64,000 nt of DNA from Nonomuraea deserti (GTDB lineage: Bacteria > Actinomycetota > Actinomycetes > Streptosporangiales > Streptosporangiaceae): assembly GCF_004348685.1 (NCBI RefSeq), contig NZ_SMKO01000021.1, positions 1 to 64,000 on the forward strand, read 5' to 3'. A program made the position numbers and the translations under genes. Positions 6,346 to 15,296 of the stretch are shown here, one piece after another. The notes beneath the pieces are model-generated. The model made no database searches and was not told where the DNA came from. It saw nothing but the letters and a program-made list of their open reading frames with translations. Every line of letters begins with the position of its first letter. Positions within the stretch are counted from its first letter, which is position 1.

Positions 6346-9105
6346 GTGAGCCCCTTGACGGATCTGGTACGACACGCGGCAGTCTTCCAACCCGGCGATC
6401 CCCCCAGGTCGGGGGTGGTCGCCTTTCTCGATCCGGACGGTGAGTCCACCATGACGGTGGCCGAGCAGAACGGCGGCGAGGTGCGCACCCAGCAGGTCGC
6501 GGCGACCGTCGTGCCGGTGAACGAAGCGGTGGCCACACTGGCCCGGGCCCGCACCGGCCCCGACGTCCACCCTGCCACACGATTCTGGGGCGCGGTGGCT
6601 CTCGTGGCGCTCCAGCTCGTCACGCGGGGGCGCGTGCTGCCGGGGGTGACGGCGGGCGAGCACGACTCCTGGCGCGCGGGGCCGCTGGACGCCGCCGACG
6701 TCCAGCGCGTACGCGACCTGGCCGATGCCATGCCCGCCACTGCCCGCGCCGTACCCCTGCGAAACCCGCGGGACGCCGGGATCAGGCTGCCCGACGCCGA
6801 GCCGCTCGTACGCGCCTTCCTGGACGCGGTCGCCGACACCATGCCGCGCTCCCCCGGCGCCGTCAGGGCCACCGGCACCACCGCGTACGCCGCCATGAAG
6901 CCGGTCAAGGTGCCGCACCTGCGCGGATGGGCCGAGGAGGTGTCGGCCGGGCTCGACGCCGGCGTGCGCCTGTCGCTGCGCCTGGAGGCCGGCGACCCGG
7001 ACGGCGACCCGGACGGCGACCCGGACGGCGACCTCGCCGCCGCCGAGTTCCGCGCCGTCGTCCAGGTGCACAGCCTGGCCGACCCCTCGCTCGTCGTCGA
7101 CGCCGCCGCCCTGTGGCAGGGCGGCGGCCACGGTCTCGGCGTCCGCGCCAGGATCGAGACCACCCTGGCCGTGCGCCGCGCCGCCCGCGCCTGGCCGCGC
7201 CTGGAACGCCTGCTCGACAGCGCCGTCCCCGACGAGCTCACCCTCTCCGACGGCGACGTCGAGGACCTGCTCGCCGCTGCCGCCGATCGCCTGGCTGCCA
7301 TCGGCGTCGAGGTGCACTGGCCCAAGTCCCTCGTACGCGGCCTGAGCGCCCGCGCCGTCATCGGCGACCACGACAGCGCGCCCTCCGACATGCCGTCGTT
7401 CCTCGGCGGCCACCAGCTGACCAGCTTCGACTGGCAGCTCGCCCTCGGCGGCGAACGCCTGACACCCGCGGAGATGGACCGGCTCGCCGAGGCCCACCGC
7501 CCCGTCGTACGGCTGCGTGAGCAATGGGTGCTCGTCGACCCCGACCTGGCCCGCAAGGCCCGGCGGCGCGACCTCAAGCCCCTGACCGGGCTCGAGGCGC
7601 TCGGCGCCGCGCTGACCGGGACGGTCGAGCTCGACGGCGAGCAGATCGAGGCCGAGCCCACGACCTGGCTGCGCGAGCTGCGCGAACGCCTCACAGAGCC
7701 CGCCGACGCCGGCCCGCCGCCCGGGCTGGCCGCCACCCTGCGCGACTACCAGCTGGCCGGGCTGCGCTGGCTGGCCAGGATGACCTCCCTCGGCCTCGGC
7801 GGATGCCTGGCCGACGACATGGGCCTCGGCAAGACGATCACCGTGATCGCGCTCCACCTGCACCGCGCCGGCACCGGCCCGACGCTCGTGGTGTGCCCGG
7901 CCTCGCTGCTGGGCAACTGGGAGCGGGAGATCACCAAATTCGCGCCCGGCGTGCCCGTGCGCCGCTACCACGGCGCCGCCCGCACGCCCGCCGACGAGGG
8001 GTTCGTGCTGACCACGTACAGCACCATGCGGCTCGACGCGGCCCGGCTGGCCGAACACCCGTGGGGCCTGCTGGTGGCCGACGAGGCCCAGCACGTCAAG
8101 AACCCCGCATCCGGGACCGCCAGAGCGCTGCGCGAGATCCCCGCCGCCGCCCGCGTCGCGCTGACCGGCACGCCCGTGGAGAACAACCTGTCGGAGCTGT
8201 GGGCCATCCTCGACTGGACCACGCCGGGACTGCTCGGCCCGCTGAGCAGGTTCAGGGCGCGATGGGCCAAACCCGTCGAGTCCGGCGACCGTCGGGCGGC
8301 CGAACGCCTGGCGCGGCTGGTCGGCCCGTTCCTGCTGCGCCGCCGCAAGAGCGACCCCGGTATCGCGCCCGAGCTGCCGCCCAAGACCGAGACCGACCGT
8401 CCCGTCGCGCTCACCACCGAGCAGGCCGGCCTGTACGAAGCCGCCGTACGCGAGATCATGGCCCAGATCAGGGACGCCCAGGGCATGGCCAGGCGCGGCC
8501 TCATCGTCAAGCTGCTCACCGGGCTCAAGCAGATCTGCAACCACCCCGCCCACTACCTGCACGAGGCGGACCCGCGCCTGCCCGGCCGCTCCGGCAAGCT
8601 CGAACTGCTCGACGAGCTGGTCGACACCATCACGGCCGAGGACGGCGCGGTACTGGTCTTCACCCAGTACGTCGCCATGGCCCGCCTGCTGGAACGCCAC
8701 CTCGCCGACCGGGGCGTGGTCACCCAGCTGCTGCACGGCGGCACCCCCGTCGCCCGCCGCGAGGAGATGGTCCGCCGCTTCCAGGACGGCGTGGCGCCGG
8801 TGTTCCTGCTGTCGCTCAAGGCGGCCGGCACCGGCCTCAACCTCACCCGCGCCGACCACGTCATCCACTACGACCGCTGGTGGAACCCCGCCGTCGAGGA
8901 CCAGGCCACCGACCGCGCCTACCGCATCGGCCAGACCCGCCCCGTCCAGGTGCACCGCCTGATCACCGAGGGCACGATCGAGGACCGCATCGCCGGCATG
9001 CTCGCCGCAAAACGTACGCTCGCCGACGCCGTGCTCTCCTCCGGCGAGGCCGCCTTCACCGAACTGACCGACGCCGACCTCGCCGCCCTCGTGGAGCTGA
9101 GGTGA
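6346..9105 (+). CDS. SNF2/SWI2-family DNA helicase (RapA/HepA-like ATPase)
   Basis: 919 residues. An N-terminal accessory region (1-440) precedes the SNF2 ATPase core: Walker A DDMGLGKT (Lys496), DEAQ box at 579-582, and in the helicase C-terminal lobe LLSLKAAGTGLNLTRADHVI, DRWWNPAVEDQATDRAYRIG and the QTRPVQVHRL end. This is a dsDNA translocase; its target complex is not known. The GTG start has no Shine-Dalgarno and sits eight bases after a -10-like hexamer. The stop overlaps the start of the SWIM gene by four bases (GTGA), a pairing common in actinomycetes and suggestive of a joint role in DNA or nucleoprotein remodelling. Residues 216-229 hold a DPDG repeat. Confidence 0.93.
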   Translation: MSPLTDLVRHAAVFQPGDPPRSGVVAFLDPDGESTMTVAEQNGGEVRTQQVAATVVPVNEAVATLARARTGPDVHPATRFWGAVALVALQLVTRGRVLPGVTAGEHDSWRAGPLDAADVQRVRDLADAMPATARAVPLRNPRDAGIRLPDAEPLVRAFLDAVADTMPRSPGAVRATGTTAYAAMKPVKVPHLRGWAEEVSAGLDAGVRLSLRLEAGDPDGDPDGDPDGDLAAAEFRAVVQVHSLADPSLVVDAAALWQGGGHGLGVRARIETTLAVRRAARAWPRLERLLDSAVPDELTLSDGDVEDLLAAAADRLAAIGVEVHWPKSLVRGLSARAVIGDHDSAPSDMPSFLGGHQLTSFDWQLALGGERLTPAEMDRLAEAHRPVVRLREQWVLVDPDLARKARRRDLKPLTGLEALGAALTGTVELDGEQIEAEPTTWLRELRERLTEPADAGPPPGLAATLRDYQLAGLRWLARMTSLGLGGCLADDMGLGKTITVIALHLHRAGTGPTLVVCPASLLGNWEREITKFAPGVPVRRYHGAARTPADEGFVLTTYSTMRLDAARLAEHPWGLLVADEAQHVKNPASGTARALREIPAAARVALTGTPVENNLSELWAILDWTTPGLLGPLSRFRARWAKPVESGDRRAAERLARLVGPFLLRRRKSDPGIAPELPPKTETDRPVALTTEQAGLYEAAVREIMAQIRDAQGMARRGLIVKLLTGLKQICNHPAHYLHEADPRLPGRSGKLELLDELVDTITAEDGAVLVFTQYVAMARLLERHLADRGVVTQLLHGGTPVARREEMVRRFQDGVAPVFLLSLKAAGTGLNLTRADHVIHYDRWWNPAVEDQATDRAYRIGQTRPVQVHRLITEGTIEDRIAGMLAAKRTLADAVLSSGEAAFTELTDADLAALVELR
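6991..7032 (+). repeat. In-frame 12-bp tandem repeat in helicase gene
   Basis: Three exact copies of GGCGACCCGGAC (6991-7026) plus six further bases encode a Gly-Asp-Pro-Asp run in the N-terminal region. The array keeps frame when it changes length, so it is probably a variable acidic linker. Confidence 0.85.
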
Positions 9106-10355
9106 ACGCCGCTCGCGGGTTCCCCGCCTTCGCCCCCCAGAGCGCCGGCGCCCGCTTCGCCACCTCCTGGTGGGGCCGCGCCTGGCTCAAGGCCATGGAG
9201 GACACCTCCCTCGACCACGGCCTGCTGCGCAAGGGCCGCGCGTACGCCAAGACCGGGCAGCTCGGCCCCATCACCGTCAGCCCCGGCCGCATCGCCGCCG
9301 TCGCCGAGAACGAATACGACACCGTCGTACGCGTCGAGCAGCTCACCGGCGCCGCATGGGAACGTTTCCTCGGCCAGGTGGCCGCCAAAGCCGGGCACAT
9401 CGCCGCGCTCCTCGACCGCGACATGCCGCACGACCTGGTCGAGGCCGCCCAGGACGCCGCCGTGCCGCTGCTGCCCGCCGTCGGCGACCTGGAGCCCGAA
9501 TGCTCCTGCCCCGACTGGGGCCACCCGTGCAAGCACGCCGCCGCCCTGTGCTACCAGGCCTCGTGGTTGCTGGACGCCGACCCGTTCGTGCTGCTGCTCA
9601 TGCGCGGGCGCGGTCAGGACGAGCTGATCGAGGCGCTCCAGCAGCGCGACGCGCCCGCCCATGCGTCCGGCAGTGGGTCCGCCGGCGGGCCCGGGGGCGT
9701 GCCGGCCGCCGAGGCGTTCGCGCTCGGGACACCGCCGCTGCCCGGACCCCCGCCGGACGACGTCGCCTTCACCCCGCCCGCGCTGGAGCCCGGCCCCGGC
9801 CCCGGCGTCGACATCGACGTCGCCGCACTGGGCGTGCTGGCCGCCTCCGCCGCCTCCCGGGCGCGCGAGCTGCTGCTGCGCGGGCGGCTGCCCCGCCTCA
9901 CCGAACACCAGGATTGCGTACGGCTGGCCGCCGAACACAACCTTGACCTGGGGCTCGAAGCCGCCGTCCAGGCCTGGAGGTACGGCGGCGCCGACGGCCT
10001 CGACGTGCTCGAAACCCCCTGGACGCCGCCCCGCCAGGACCTGGCCAGGGCACGGACCCTGCTGGAGGCGGGCTGGGAGGGCGCGGGTCCGCCGCGCGTC
10101 GAGGCGTGGCGCAACCGCTGGACGCTCGGCCCGCTGCAGCTGCGCTACGGGCGCGACGGGCGGTGGTACCCCTTCACCGAACGCGACGGCGGCTGGTGGC
10201 CCGCCGGCCCGCCGGAACGCGACCCGTCGGCCGCCGCCATGGCGCAGCCGCAGCGGGCCGCCACCCACGACGGTGTCAGGACCGAGGAGTCTTCGCCCGC
10301 CCCGACGTCCTTCACGGGAGCGGAGGACGGTCCGTCGCGCCACCGAAGCGACTGA
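9102..10355 (+). CDS. SWIM zinc-finger protein, partner of SNF2 helicase
   Basis: 417 residues. The SWIM motif CSCPDWGHPCKH (CxC...CxH) is at about residues 133-144. Around it are WWGRAW near the N-terminus and aromatic-rich C-terminal stretches (RYGRDGRWYPF, GGWWPAGPP), as in actinobacterial SWIM proteins encoded with SNF2 helicases. The GTG start overlaps the helicase stop by four bases, so translation is coupled and the two proteins probably act together on DNA. The last 45 residues are low-complexity and probably disordered. Confidence 0.88.
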   Translation: MNAARGFPAFAPQSAGARFATSWWGRAWLKAMEDTSLDHGLLRKGRAYAKTGQLGPITVSPGRIAAVAENEYDTVVRVEQLTGAAWERFLGQVAAKAGHIAALLDRDMPHDLVEAAQDAAVPLLPAVGDLEPECSCPDWGHPCKHAAALCYQASWLLDADPFVLLLMRGRGQDELIEALQQRDAPAHASGSGSAGGPGGVPAAEAFALGTPPLPGPPPDDVAFTPPALEPGPGPGVDIDVAALGVLAASAASRARELLLRGRLPRLTEHQDCVRLAAEHNLDLGLEAAVQAWRYGGADGLDVLETPWTPPRQDLARARTLLEAGWEGAGPPRVEAWRNRWTLGPLQLRYGRDGRWYPFTERDGGWWPAGPPERDPSAAAMAQPQRAATHDGVRTEESSPAPTSFTGAEDGPSRHRSD

Positions 10356-10416
10356 ACCGGTGGCGCGGACCGGAGAAGCGGCCGGCCGCCGGAGTGGGCG
10401 CGTCCCCGTCCGGCGA

Positions 10417-10438
10417 CAGGCCCTCTGGCAGGGGCCTG
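10417..10438. terminator. Hairpin between convergent genes
   Basis: CAGGCCC (10417-10423) pairs with GGGCCTG (10432-10438) around an eight-base loop, in the gap where the SWIM gene and the AHSA1-type gene converge. No U-tract on either strand. Confidence 0.4.
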
Positions 10439-10458
10439 CTACGTGTCGGTGCTCCGGG

Positions 10459-11079
10459 TCACGCGGGGGATTCCGGCTCGGGAGCGTAGAAGGCGGTGGT
10501 GGCGGTCACAGTGGCGGCGGCCTGGTCGGCCGGGGCGCCCGCGGCCTTGAACGCCTCCCCCCACGCTTGGCAGCTCGCGATGATGTAGCTCCGGCCCTCG
10601 GCGGTCAGGTGGAAGGTCTCCTCGTCCACCTGCACGCCGCCCGACAGGTGCAGGCCGAGACCCAGCAGCGCCAGGTCCCAGCCCACGCCGGTCGCGCCGG
10701 GCCCGTACTGCGACCACATCTCGGCCGGCACCTCGGCGGTGTGCTCGAGCTCGAACAGGGTGCCGCCGTCCTCGGCCGACAGGCGCACCTCGACCTCGGA
10801 GAAGCCGGGGTCGGGGCCGAACAGCCAGGTGACCCTGAGCAGGCGCGGCGGCTCGCAGCGCAGGATCTCGCCGCCGGCGTTGCCCTTGAGCTGGTACGTG
10901 CCCCCCACCCGGAAGTCCCCGGTGACCGGCAGGAACCAGCGGCTCAGCCGCTCGGCGTCGGTGCAGGCCTCCCAGACGTCCTCCACGCCCGCGTCGTAGT
11001 GGCGCCGCAGCGCGACGGTCTTGCGCTCGCCGTTGACCACCTCGCGGTGGGCTCGGTTGAGTTCGTCGATGAAAGTCAT
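10459..11079 (-). CDS. SRPBCC/AHSA1-type domain protein
   Basis: 206 residues, with the AHSA1 pattern: VALRRHYDAGVEDVWEACTD, LSRWFLPVTGDFRVGGTYQL, then TLFELEHTAEVP and GVGWDLALLGLGLHL. These small activator-like or ligand-binding domains are routinely encoded with an ArsR regulator. The ATG at 11079 shares its A with the TGA of the preceding ArsR gene, so translation is coupled; a TTG one codon upstream is less likely. The ligand is unknown. Confidence 0.87.
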   Translation of the reverse strand: MTFIDELNRAHREVVNGERKTVALRRHYDAGVEDVWEACTDAERLSRWFLPVTGDFRVGGTYQLKGNAGGEILRCEPPRLLRVTWLFGPDPGFSEVEVRLSAEDGGTLFELEHTAEVPAEMWSQYGPGATGVGWDLALLGLGLHLSGGVQVDEETFHLTAEGRSYIIASCQAWGEAFKAAGAPADQAAATVTATTAFYAPEPESPA

Positions 11080-11438
11080 CAAGCGTCCTTCTTGTCGTCT
11101 TTGATGCGGCGCTCGCGCTTGCCCCGCGCCAGCTCGGTGGCCAGCGCGTCGAGCCGCTGGTTCCAGAAGCCGCGAAATCGTTCCAGCCAGAGGTCGACCT
11201 CCTGCAGCGGCCCGGGCTCGACGGCGTAGAGCCGCCGGGTGCCCTGGGCGCGCACGCTGGCGAACCCGTTGTCGCGCAGCACCCGCAGGTGCTGGGAGAC
11301 GGCCGGCTGGGAGATGCCGAACTCCTGCTGGATGACCGCGGTCACCTCGCCGGAGCTGCGCTCGCCCTCGGCGAGCAGTTCCAGGATCCGGCGTCGCACC
11401 GGATCGCCGAGGACGTCGAATGCGTGCACGCCACCCAT
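11079..11438 (-). CDS. ArsR family regulator
   Basis: 119 residues. The winged helix (residues 5-85) includes FDVLGDPVRRRILELLAEGE and FGISQPAVSQHLRVLRDNGF, with a basic C-terminal tail (GKRERRIKDDKKDA). It lacks a CxC metal site. First gene of the two-gene ArsR-AHSA1 unit. A perfect 10-bp palindrome that also looks like a -10 region lies about 15 bases before the ATG, so it probably represses itself. GGAG lies nine bases upstream of the start. Confidence 0.9.
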   Translation of the reverse strand: MGGVHAFDVLGDPVRRRILELLAEGERSSGEVTAVIQQEFGISQPAVSQHLRVLRDNGFASVRAQGTRRLYAVEPGPLQEVDLWLERFRGFWNQRLDALATELARGKRERRIKDDKKDA

Positions 11439-11452
11439 TATTTCAGGCTCCG

Positions 11453-11462
11453 CTTATATAAG
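11453..11462 (-). promoter_or_regulatory. Palindromic -10/operator of the ArsR-AHSA1 unit
   Basis: CTTATATAAG is a perfect palindrome of pure A/T core in a 72% G+C background, 15 bases upstream of the ArsR ATG. It can serve as the -10 (TATATA/TATAAG) and as ArsR operator at once. Confidence 0.5.
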
Positions 11463-11477
11463 TCAACACGGGGATAA

Positions 11478-12083
11478 TCAGTCGTCCAGCCCGCGCGCGC
11501 TGAGCGCCTCCCCCAGCGCGTCGGCGTGCCGCAGCGAGCTCACCACCAGCGGCACGGCGAAAGCGCGCAGGCTGCGCTCGACCCCTCTGGCCCGCTGTGC
11601 CTCCCGGACGCGCACGGCCAGCGCCGCGATGACGGGCACGCTGCGTACGGTCAGCGACAGCAGCAACGACAGCCGGAACGGGTCGAGCCCGACCAGCCTC
11701 GCCGGCCGCAGGCACCGTTCCAGCGCCGCCATCATGGCCGACGTGCGGGTGGTCAGCGTGACCAGCCCCGCCAGCGCCACGGCCAGCAGCACCCGCAGCG
11801 TCGTGACCGCCGCCCCCTCCAGTCCGACGAACACCCACTGCAGCCCGAACAGCGCCACCACGAAATAGCGCACCGGCCGCACCTGCGCCCACGCCGCCGC
11901 CGGCCCCACCCGCGACACCACGTAGAGCCCGGCCACGGCGGCCGCCGCCCCGCCCAGCGCCGCCGGCGAGGGCAGCAGCACCAGCACCGTGCAGGCCACG
12001 GCCAGCCCCGCCAGCTTCGCCCCGGCCGGCAGGCGGTGCAGCGGCGACGACCCCGGCACGTAGGCGCCGGTCAGGCCGTTCAC
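11478..12083 (-). CDS. bioN: ECF transporter membrane subunit EcfT (BioN-like)
   Basis: 201 residues with the CbiQ/EcfT pattern: four to six hydrophobic helices and the C-terminal coupling motif ARGLDD, which contacts the ATPases. EcfT is the energy-coupling membrane component of vitamin importers. GTG start at 12083 overlaps the ATPase stop by four bases (GTGA). It is the last gene of the bioY-type operon, hence biotin is the likely substrate, an inference from context. It ends 40 bases before the divergent ArsR promoter region. Confidence 0.85.
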   Translation of the reverse strand: MNGLTGAYVPGSSPLHRLPAGAKLAGLAVACTVLVLLPSPAALGGAAAAVAGLYVVSRVGPAAAWAQVRPVRYFVVALFGLQWVFVGLEGAAVTTLRVLLAVALAGLVTLTTRTSAMMAALERCLRPARLVGLDPFRLSLLLSLTVRSVPVIAALAVRVREAQRARGVERSLRAFAVPLVVSSLRHADALGEALSARGLDD

Positions 12084-12754
12084 GCCATCATCTTCCTGTA
12101 GTGGCCGATGGCCTCCTCCGGGCTGCCGTCGGCCACGATCCGGCCCTGGTCGAGCACCAGCACCCGGTCGAAGTCCGCCAGCAGCGGCAGGTCGTGGCTG
12201 ACCGCCACCACCTGCTGCGGCAGCCCGCGCAGCACCTCGGCGACCTGACGGGAATGGCGCAGGTCCAGCAGCGTGGTCGGCTCGTCCATCACCAGGATGT
12301 CCGGCTGCAGCACCATCACCGAGCACAGGGCGAGCAACTGCTTCTGGCCGCCCGACAGATGGTGCGCGGGATGGTCGGCGTGCCCGGCCAGCCCGTACGC
12401 GGCCAGCGCCTCGTGCACCCGCCGCGCCACCTCCTCACGCTCCAGGCCCTTGCGGCGCAGGGAGAAGGCGACGTCCTCGGCCACCGTCGGCATCACGATC
12501 TGCGCGTCGGGATCGGTGAACAGGAATCCGACCCCGCGCCGGATCTTCGCGGCGTGCCGGCGGGTGTCGAGTCCGAGCACGGTGACGCTGCCCGAGGTGG
12601 GCAGAGCCAGGCCATTGATCAGCCGGGCCAGCGTGCTCTTGCCCGAGCCGTTGGCGCCGACCACGCCGACGCGCCGCTCGGGAAGGCGGGCGGTGACGCC
12701 GCGCAGCACGTCACGGCCGCCCAGCCGGACGTGCACGTCCGCGAATCCGATCAC
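12080..12754 (-). CDS. bioM: ECF transporter ATPase (BioM-like)
   Basis: 224 residues. Walker A GANGSGKST, signature LSGGQKQLLALCS, Walker B ILVMDEPTTLLDL and switch His in VAVSHD are all present, as in EcfA/BioM ATPases of vitamin importers. Only one ATPase gene is present, as in tripartite BioMNY systems. GTG start at 12754 lies one base after the thiolase stop, with the GAGG just upstream overlapping that stop. Co-transcribed with bioY, an acyl-CoA ligase, a thiolase and ecfT. Confidence 0.9.
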   Translation of the reverse strand: MIGFADVHVRLGGRDVLRGVTARLPERRVGVVGANGSGKSTLARLINGLALPTSGSVTVLGLDTRRHAAKIRRGVGFLFTDPDAQIVMPTVAEDVAFSLRRKGLEREEVARRVHEALAAYGLAGHADHPAHHLSGGQKQLLALCSVMVLQPDILVMDEPTTLLDLRHSRQVAEVLRGLPQQVVAVSHDLPLLADFDRVLVLDQGRIVADGSPEEAIGHYRKMMA

Positions 12755-12755
12755 C

Positions 12756-13913
12756 TCACACCACCTCGAACAGCGCGGCCACGCCCAGGCCACCGCCGAC
12801 CGCGGCCGTCGCCAGGCCGAGCGTGCCCGGCGGGGCGCCGGCGCGGACGAGCCGGGTGAACAGCCTGGCCACCACGACCGCCCCCGTGGCGCCCCACGGA
12901 TGCCCCAGCGCCAGCGCGCCCCCGTCGGGGCACACCCGCTCCCCGTCGGCCCCGAGCGGGTCGAGCCCGAGCGCGTCGGTGACGGCCAGCACCTGCGCCG
13001 CGAACGCCTCCACGATCTCCACCGCCGCCACCCGTTCCATCTCGACCCCCGCACGCGCGAGCACCCGCCGCACGGCGGGCACCGGCCCCCACCCGGGCAA
13101 CCCGGGATCGCACCCGACGACGGACCCGGCCACCAGCCGCATCCCCGGCAGGCCGGCGCGCAGGTGGTCGGGCACGATGGCCACGGCCGCCGCGCCATCG
13201 CTCACCGGGGACGCGTTGCCGGCCGTCACTGTACCCCCGGCGGCGAACGCCGCGGGCAGCCGGGCCAGCGACGACGCCCGCAGCGGCCGCGGCCGCTGAT
13301 CGTCGGCCCGCCCGCCGACCGGCACGATCTCCTCCTCGAACCGCCCCGCCTCGCGGGCGGCCAGCGCCGCCGCGTGGCTACGGCAGGCGTAGGCGTCCTG
13401 GCGCTCCCTGCTGACGCCGCACGAGGCCGCCAGCGCCTCCGCGGCCGGACCCATGTCCGGGTCGGGGTGGCCGCCGGGGGTGAAAGGCGCCCTGGCGTAC
13501 GGCTCCGCCTCCCCCCGGCGGGTACGCAGCGGCGCGGTCGACGCGCTCTCGACGCCTCCGGCGATCACCAGGTCCATCTCCCCGGCGCGCACCGCCTGGG
13601 CGGCGAGCAGGATCGCGGCCAGGCCGCTGCCGCACTGCCGGTCGACCGTGACCCCCGGCACCGCGTGCCCGAGGCCGGCGGCCAGCGCGGACACCCGCGC
13701 CACGTTGCCGCCAGGGCCCATGCAGTTGCCCAGCACCACGTCGCCCACCAGCCGCCCGGCCCCGTCGCCCATCCTGTCGCCCGCCCTGTCGCCCGCCACG
13801 TCCGCCACCACCGCGGCGATCACGGGGGCGGCCAGCCGGTCGACGGTCAGCTCCTTGTACGCGTGCCCGGCCGTGCCGATGGGCGTGCGCCGGGCCGCCA
13901 CCACGACGGCCAT
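12756..13913 (-). CDS. Thiolase-family acetyl-CoA acyltransferase lacking the second Cys
   Basis: 385 residues with the thiolase fold: nucleophile Cys94 in DRQCGSG and the His338 box LALGHPWGATGA. The C-terminal catalytic Cys that precedes the GGGxG loop in classical thiolases is replaced: the segment reads ATAAVGGGLG with Ala371 at that place. The reaction would be Claisen condensation or cleavage of a 3-oxoacyl-CoA, but the missing acid/base Cys suggests altered chemistry. It sits between an acyl-CoA ligase (one-base overlap) and the biotin-type ECF ATPase. The arrangement resembles bioY-yhfT-yhfS of Bacillus subtilis. Confidence 0.88.
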   Translation of the reverse strand: MAVVVAARRTPIGTAGHAYKELTVDRLAAPVIAAVVADVAGDRAGDRMGDGAGRLVGDVVLGNCMGPGGNVARVSALAAGLGHAVPGVTVDRQCGSGLAAILLAAQAVRAGEMDLVIAGGVESASTAPLRTRRGEAEPYARAPFTPGGHPDPDMGPAAEALAASCGVSRERQDAYACRSHAAALAAREAGRFEEEIVPVGGRADDQRPRPLRASSLARLPAAFAAGGTVTAGNASPVSDGAAAVAIVPDHLRAGLPGMRLVAGSVVGCDPGLPGWGPVPAVRRVLARAGVEMERVAAVEIVEAFAAQVLAVTDALGLDPLGADGERVCPDGGALALGHPWGATGAVVVARLFTRLVRAGAPPGTLGLATAAVGGGLGVAALFEVV

Positions 13914-15289
13914 CAGACCAGCCGCCGGATGCCGGGGTCGCCGCCGGCCAGCCGGGCCGCCACCAGGGCGCGGGCGGGTTTGCCCGACTGCGTGCGCGGC
14001 AGGCTCGGCACCGCGTACCAGCGGCGCGGCCGCTGCGCCGCGTCCAGCCCGCCCCTGGCCATCGCCTCCAGCAGCGCCCGCGAGGGAGGCGAGGCGCCCT
14101 CCGCCTCGAGAATCGCCGTGACCACCGAGCCCAGCGACGGGTGCGGCGAGCCGACCACCACGACGTCGCCCACACCCGGCACCGTCCTGAGCACCTCTTC
14201 GACGTCCTCGGCCACGACGGTCGCGCCGCCGGTCTGGATCGCGCCGCCACCCCGGCCGCGCAGCCGCAGCACCTCACCCTCCCGGTACGGCCACGCCACG
14301 TCGCCCACACTGGCCCAGCCGCCCGCGTCGCGCCGCAACGGGCCGGGCACGTCGCCCAGATAGCCGTCGGCCAGCCACGGCGAGCGCACCCACACCTCGC
14401 CCAGCGCTGCCCCAGGCTCGGCCCTGACCTCGATCTCCACGCCGGGGAACGGGCGCAGCCCGCCTCCGCCGGCGTCGACGGCCACGAACGACAGCTCGGT
14501 CGCGCCGTAGTAGGCCACCACGTTCACCCCGGCCTCGGCCGCGGCCGCCCGCGCCCCCGGGGCGAGGGCCGCGCCGCCGACCACGGCCGTGCGCAGCGCC
14601 CCGGACTGGCGCCGACGGCGCAGGACGTCGCCCAGCAGGTGCGGCACCAGATGCACGACGGTGGCCGACGCCGCCCGGGCGGCCAGCGCCCTGCCGGGGC
14701 GGCGGCCGGGCACGACGGCGGTCGCGCCGACGGCCAGCGCGTGCACCGCGGCGAAGGCGTACAGGCTGGAGGTCAGCGGCCCCGGCACCAGGACCGCGTC
14801 GCCGGCGCCGATCCCGGCCAGGTCGCTGAGGTGCGCGAACGAGTCCGTCCACGACGCGCGGCGGCGTACCACGGCACGCGGCCGGCCCGTACTGCCGGAG
14901 CTGAAGCAGGCCCACGCCCGGTCGTCAGGGGCCGCGTCCGGGGTCACGGCCGGGCCGGGCGCGGTCGGGAGCGGCCCGGCGACCAGGAGGTCGGGCGTGA
15001 CCGCGCCGGTGACGCGCGCCCAGCGCTCGCGCCCCCAGGCGGGGTCGCCCACCAGCGGCGTGGCGCCGGCGAGGTCGGCGGCGAGCACGGCGGTCAGCAG
15101 CGCGGCCGGACCGGCCAGCCCCATCCCGACCAGCGTGCCCGGGCCGATCCCCCGGCCGCGCAGGTGCCGGGCGGCGCCCTGGATGTTCGCGGCGAGCTCG
15201 GCGTAGGAGAGCTCGCCGTCCTGGCCGCACACCGCCGGCCGCGCAGGACGCTCGGCGGCGTGCCGCAGCACGTGTTCTGCTACCGGCAT
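13913..15289 (-). CDS. AMP-forming acyl-CoA ligase/synthetase
   Basis: 458 residues, ANL superfamily. The phosphate-binding loop is FSSGSTGRPRAVV (Arg where Lys is usual), the A5-type motif YYGATELSFV is present, and the C-terminal catalytic Lys is in RTQSGKPARAL. Such enzymes activate a carboxylate with ATP and load it onto CoA. It is rather short for the family, and the substrate is not predictable. Its position right after bioY and before a thiolase matches the yhfT place in the B. subtilis biotin-regulated yhfUTS operon, hinting at a pimelate-like or fatty acid substrate (inference). Confidence 0.88.
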   Translation of the reverse strand: MPVAEHVLRHAAERPARPAVCGQDGELSYAELAANIQGAARHLRGRGIGPGTLVGMGLAGPAALLTAVLAADLAGATPLVGDPAWGRERWARVTGAVTPDLLVAGPLPTAPGPAVTPDAAPDDRAWACFSSGSTGRPRAVVRRRASWTDSFAHLSDLAGIGAGDAVLVPGPLTSSLYAFAAVHALAVGATAVVPGRRPGRALAARAASATVVHLVPHLLGDVLRRRRQSGALRTAVVGGAALAPGARAAAAEAGVNVVAYYGATELSFVAVDAGGGGLRPFPGVEIEVRAEPGAALGEVWVRSPWLADGYLGDVPGPLRRDAGGWASVGDVAWPYREGEVLRLRGRGGGAIQTGGATVVAEDVEEVLRTVPGVGDVVVVGSPHPSLGSVVTAILEAEGASPPSRALLEAMARGGLDAAQRPRRWYAVPSLPRTQSGKPARALVAARLAGGDPGIRRLV

Positions 15290-15296
15290 CGCGGGA

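Noticed and set aside
6241-8955. Open frame of 904 codons on the minus strand opposite the SNF2 helicase
   Set aside because: It is an antisense shadow of a G+C-rich gene: low-complexity Gly/Gln/Val translation, no family motif, and the opposite strand has a complete helicase.
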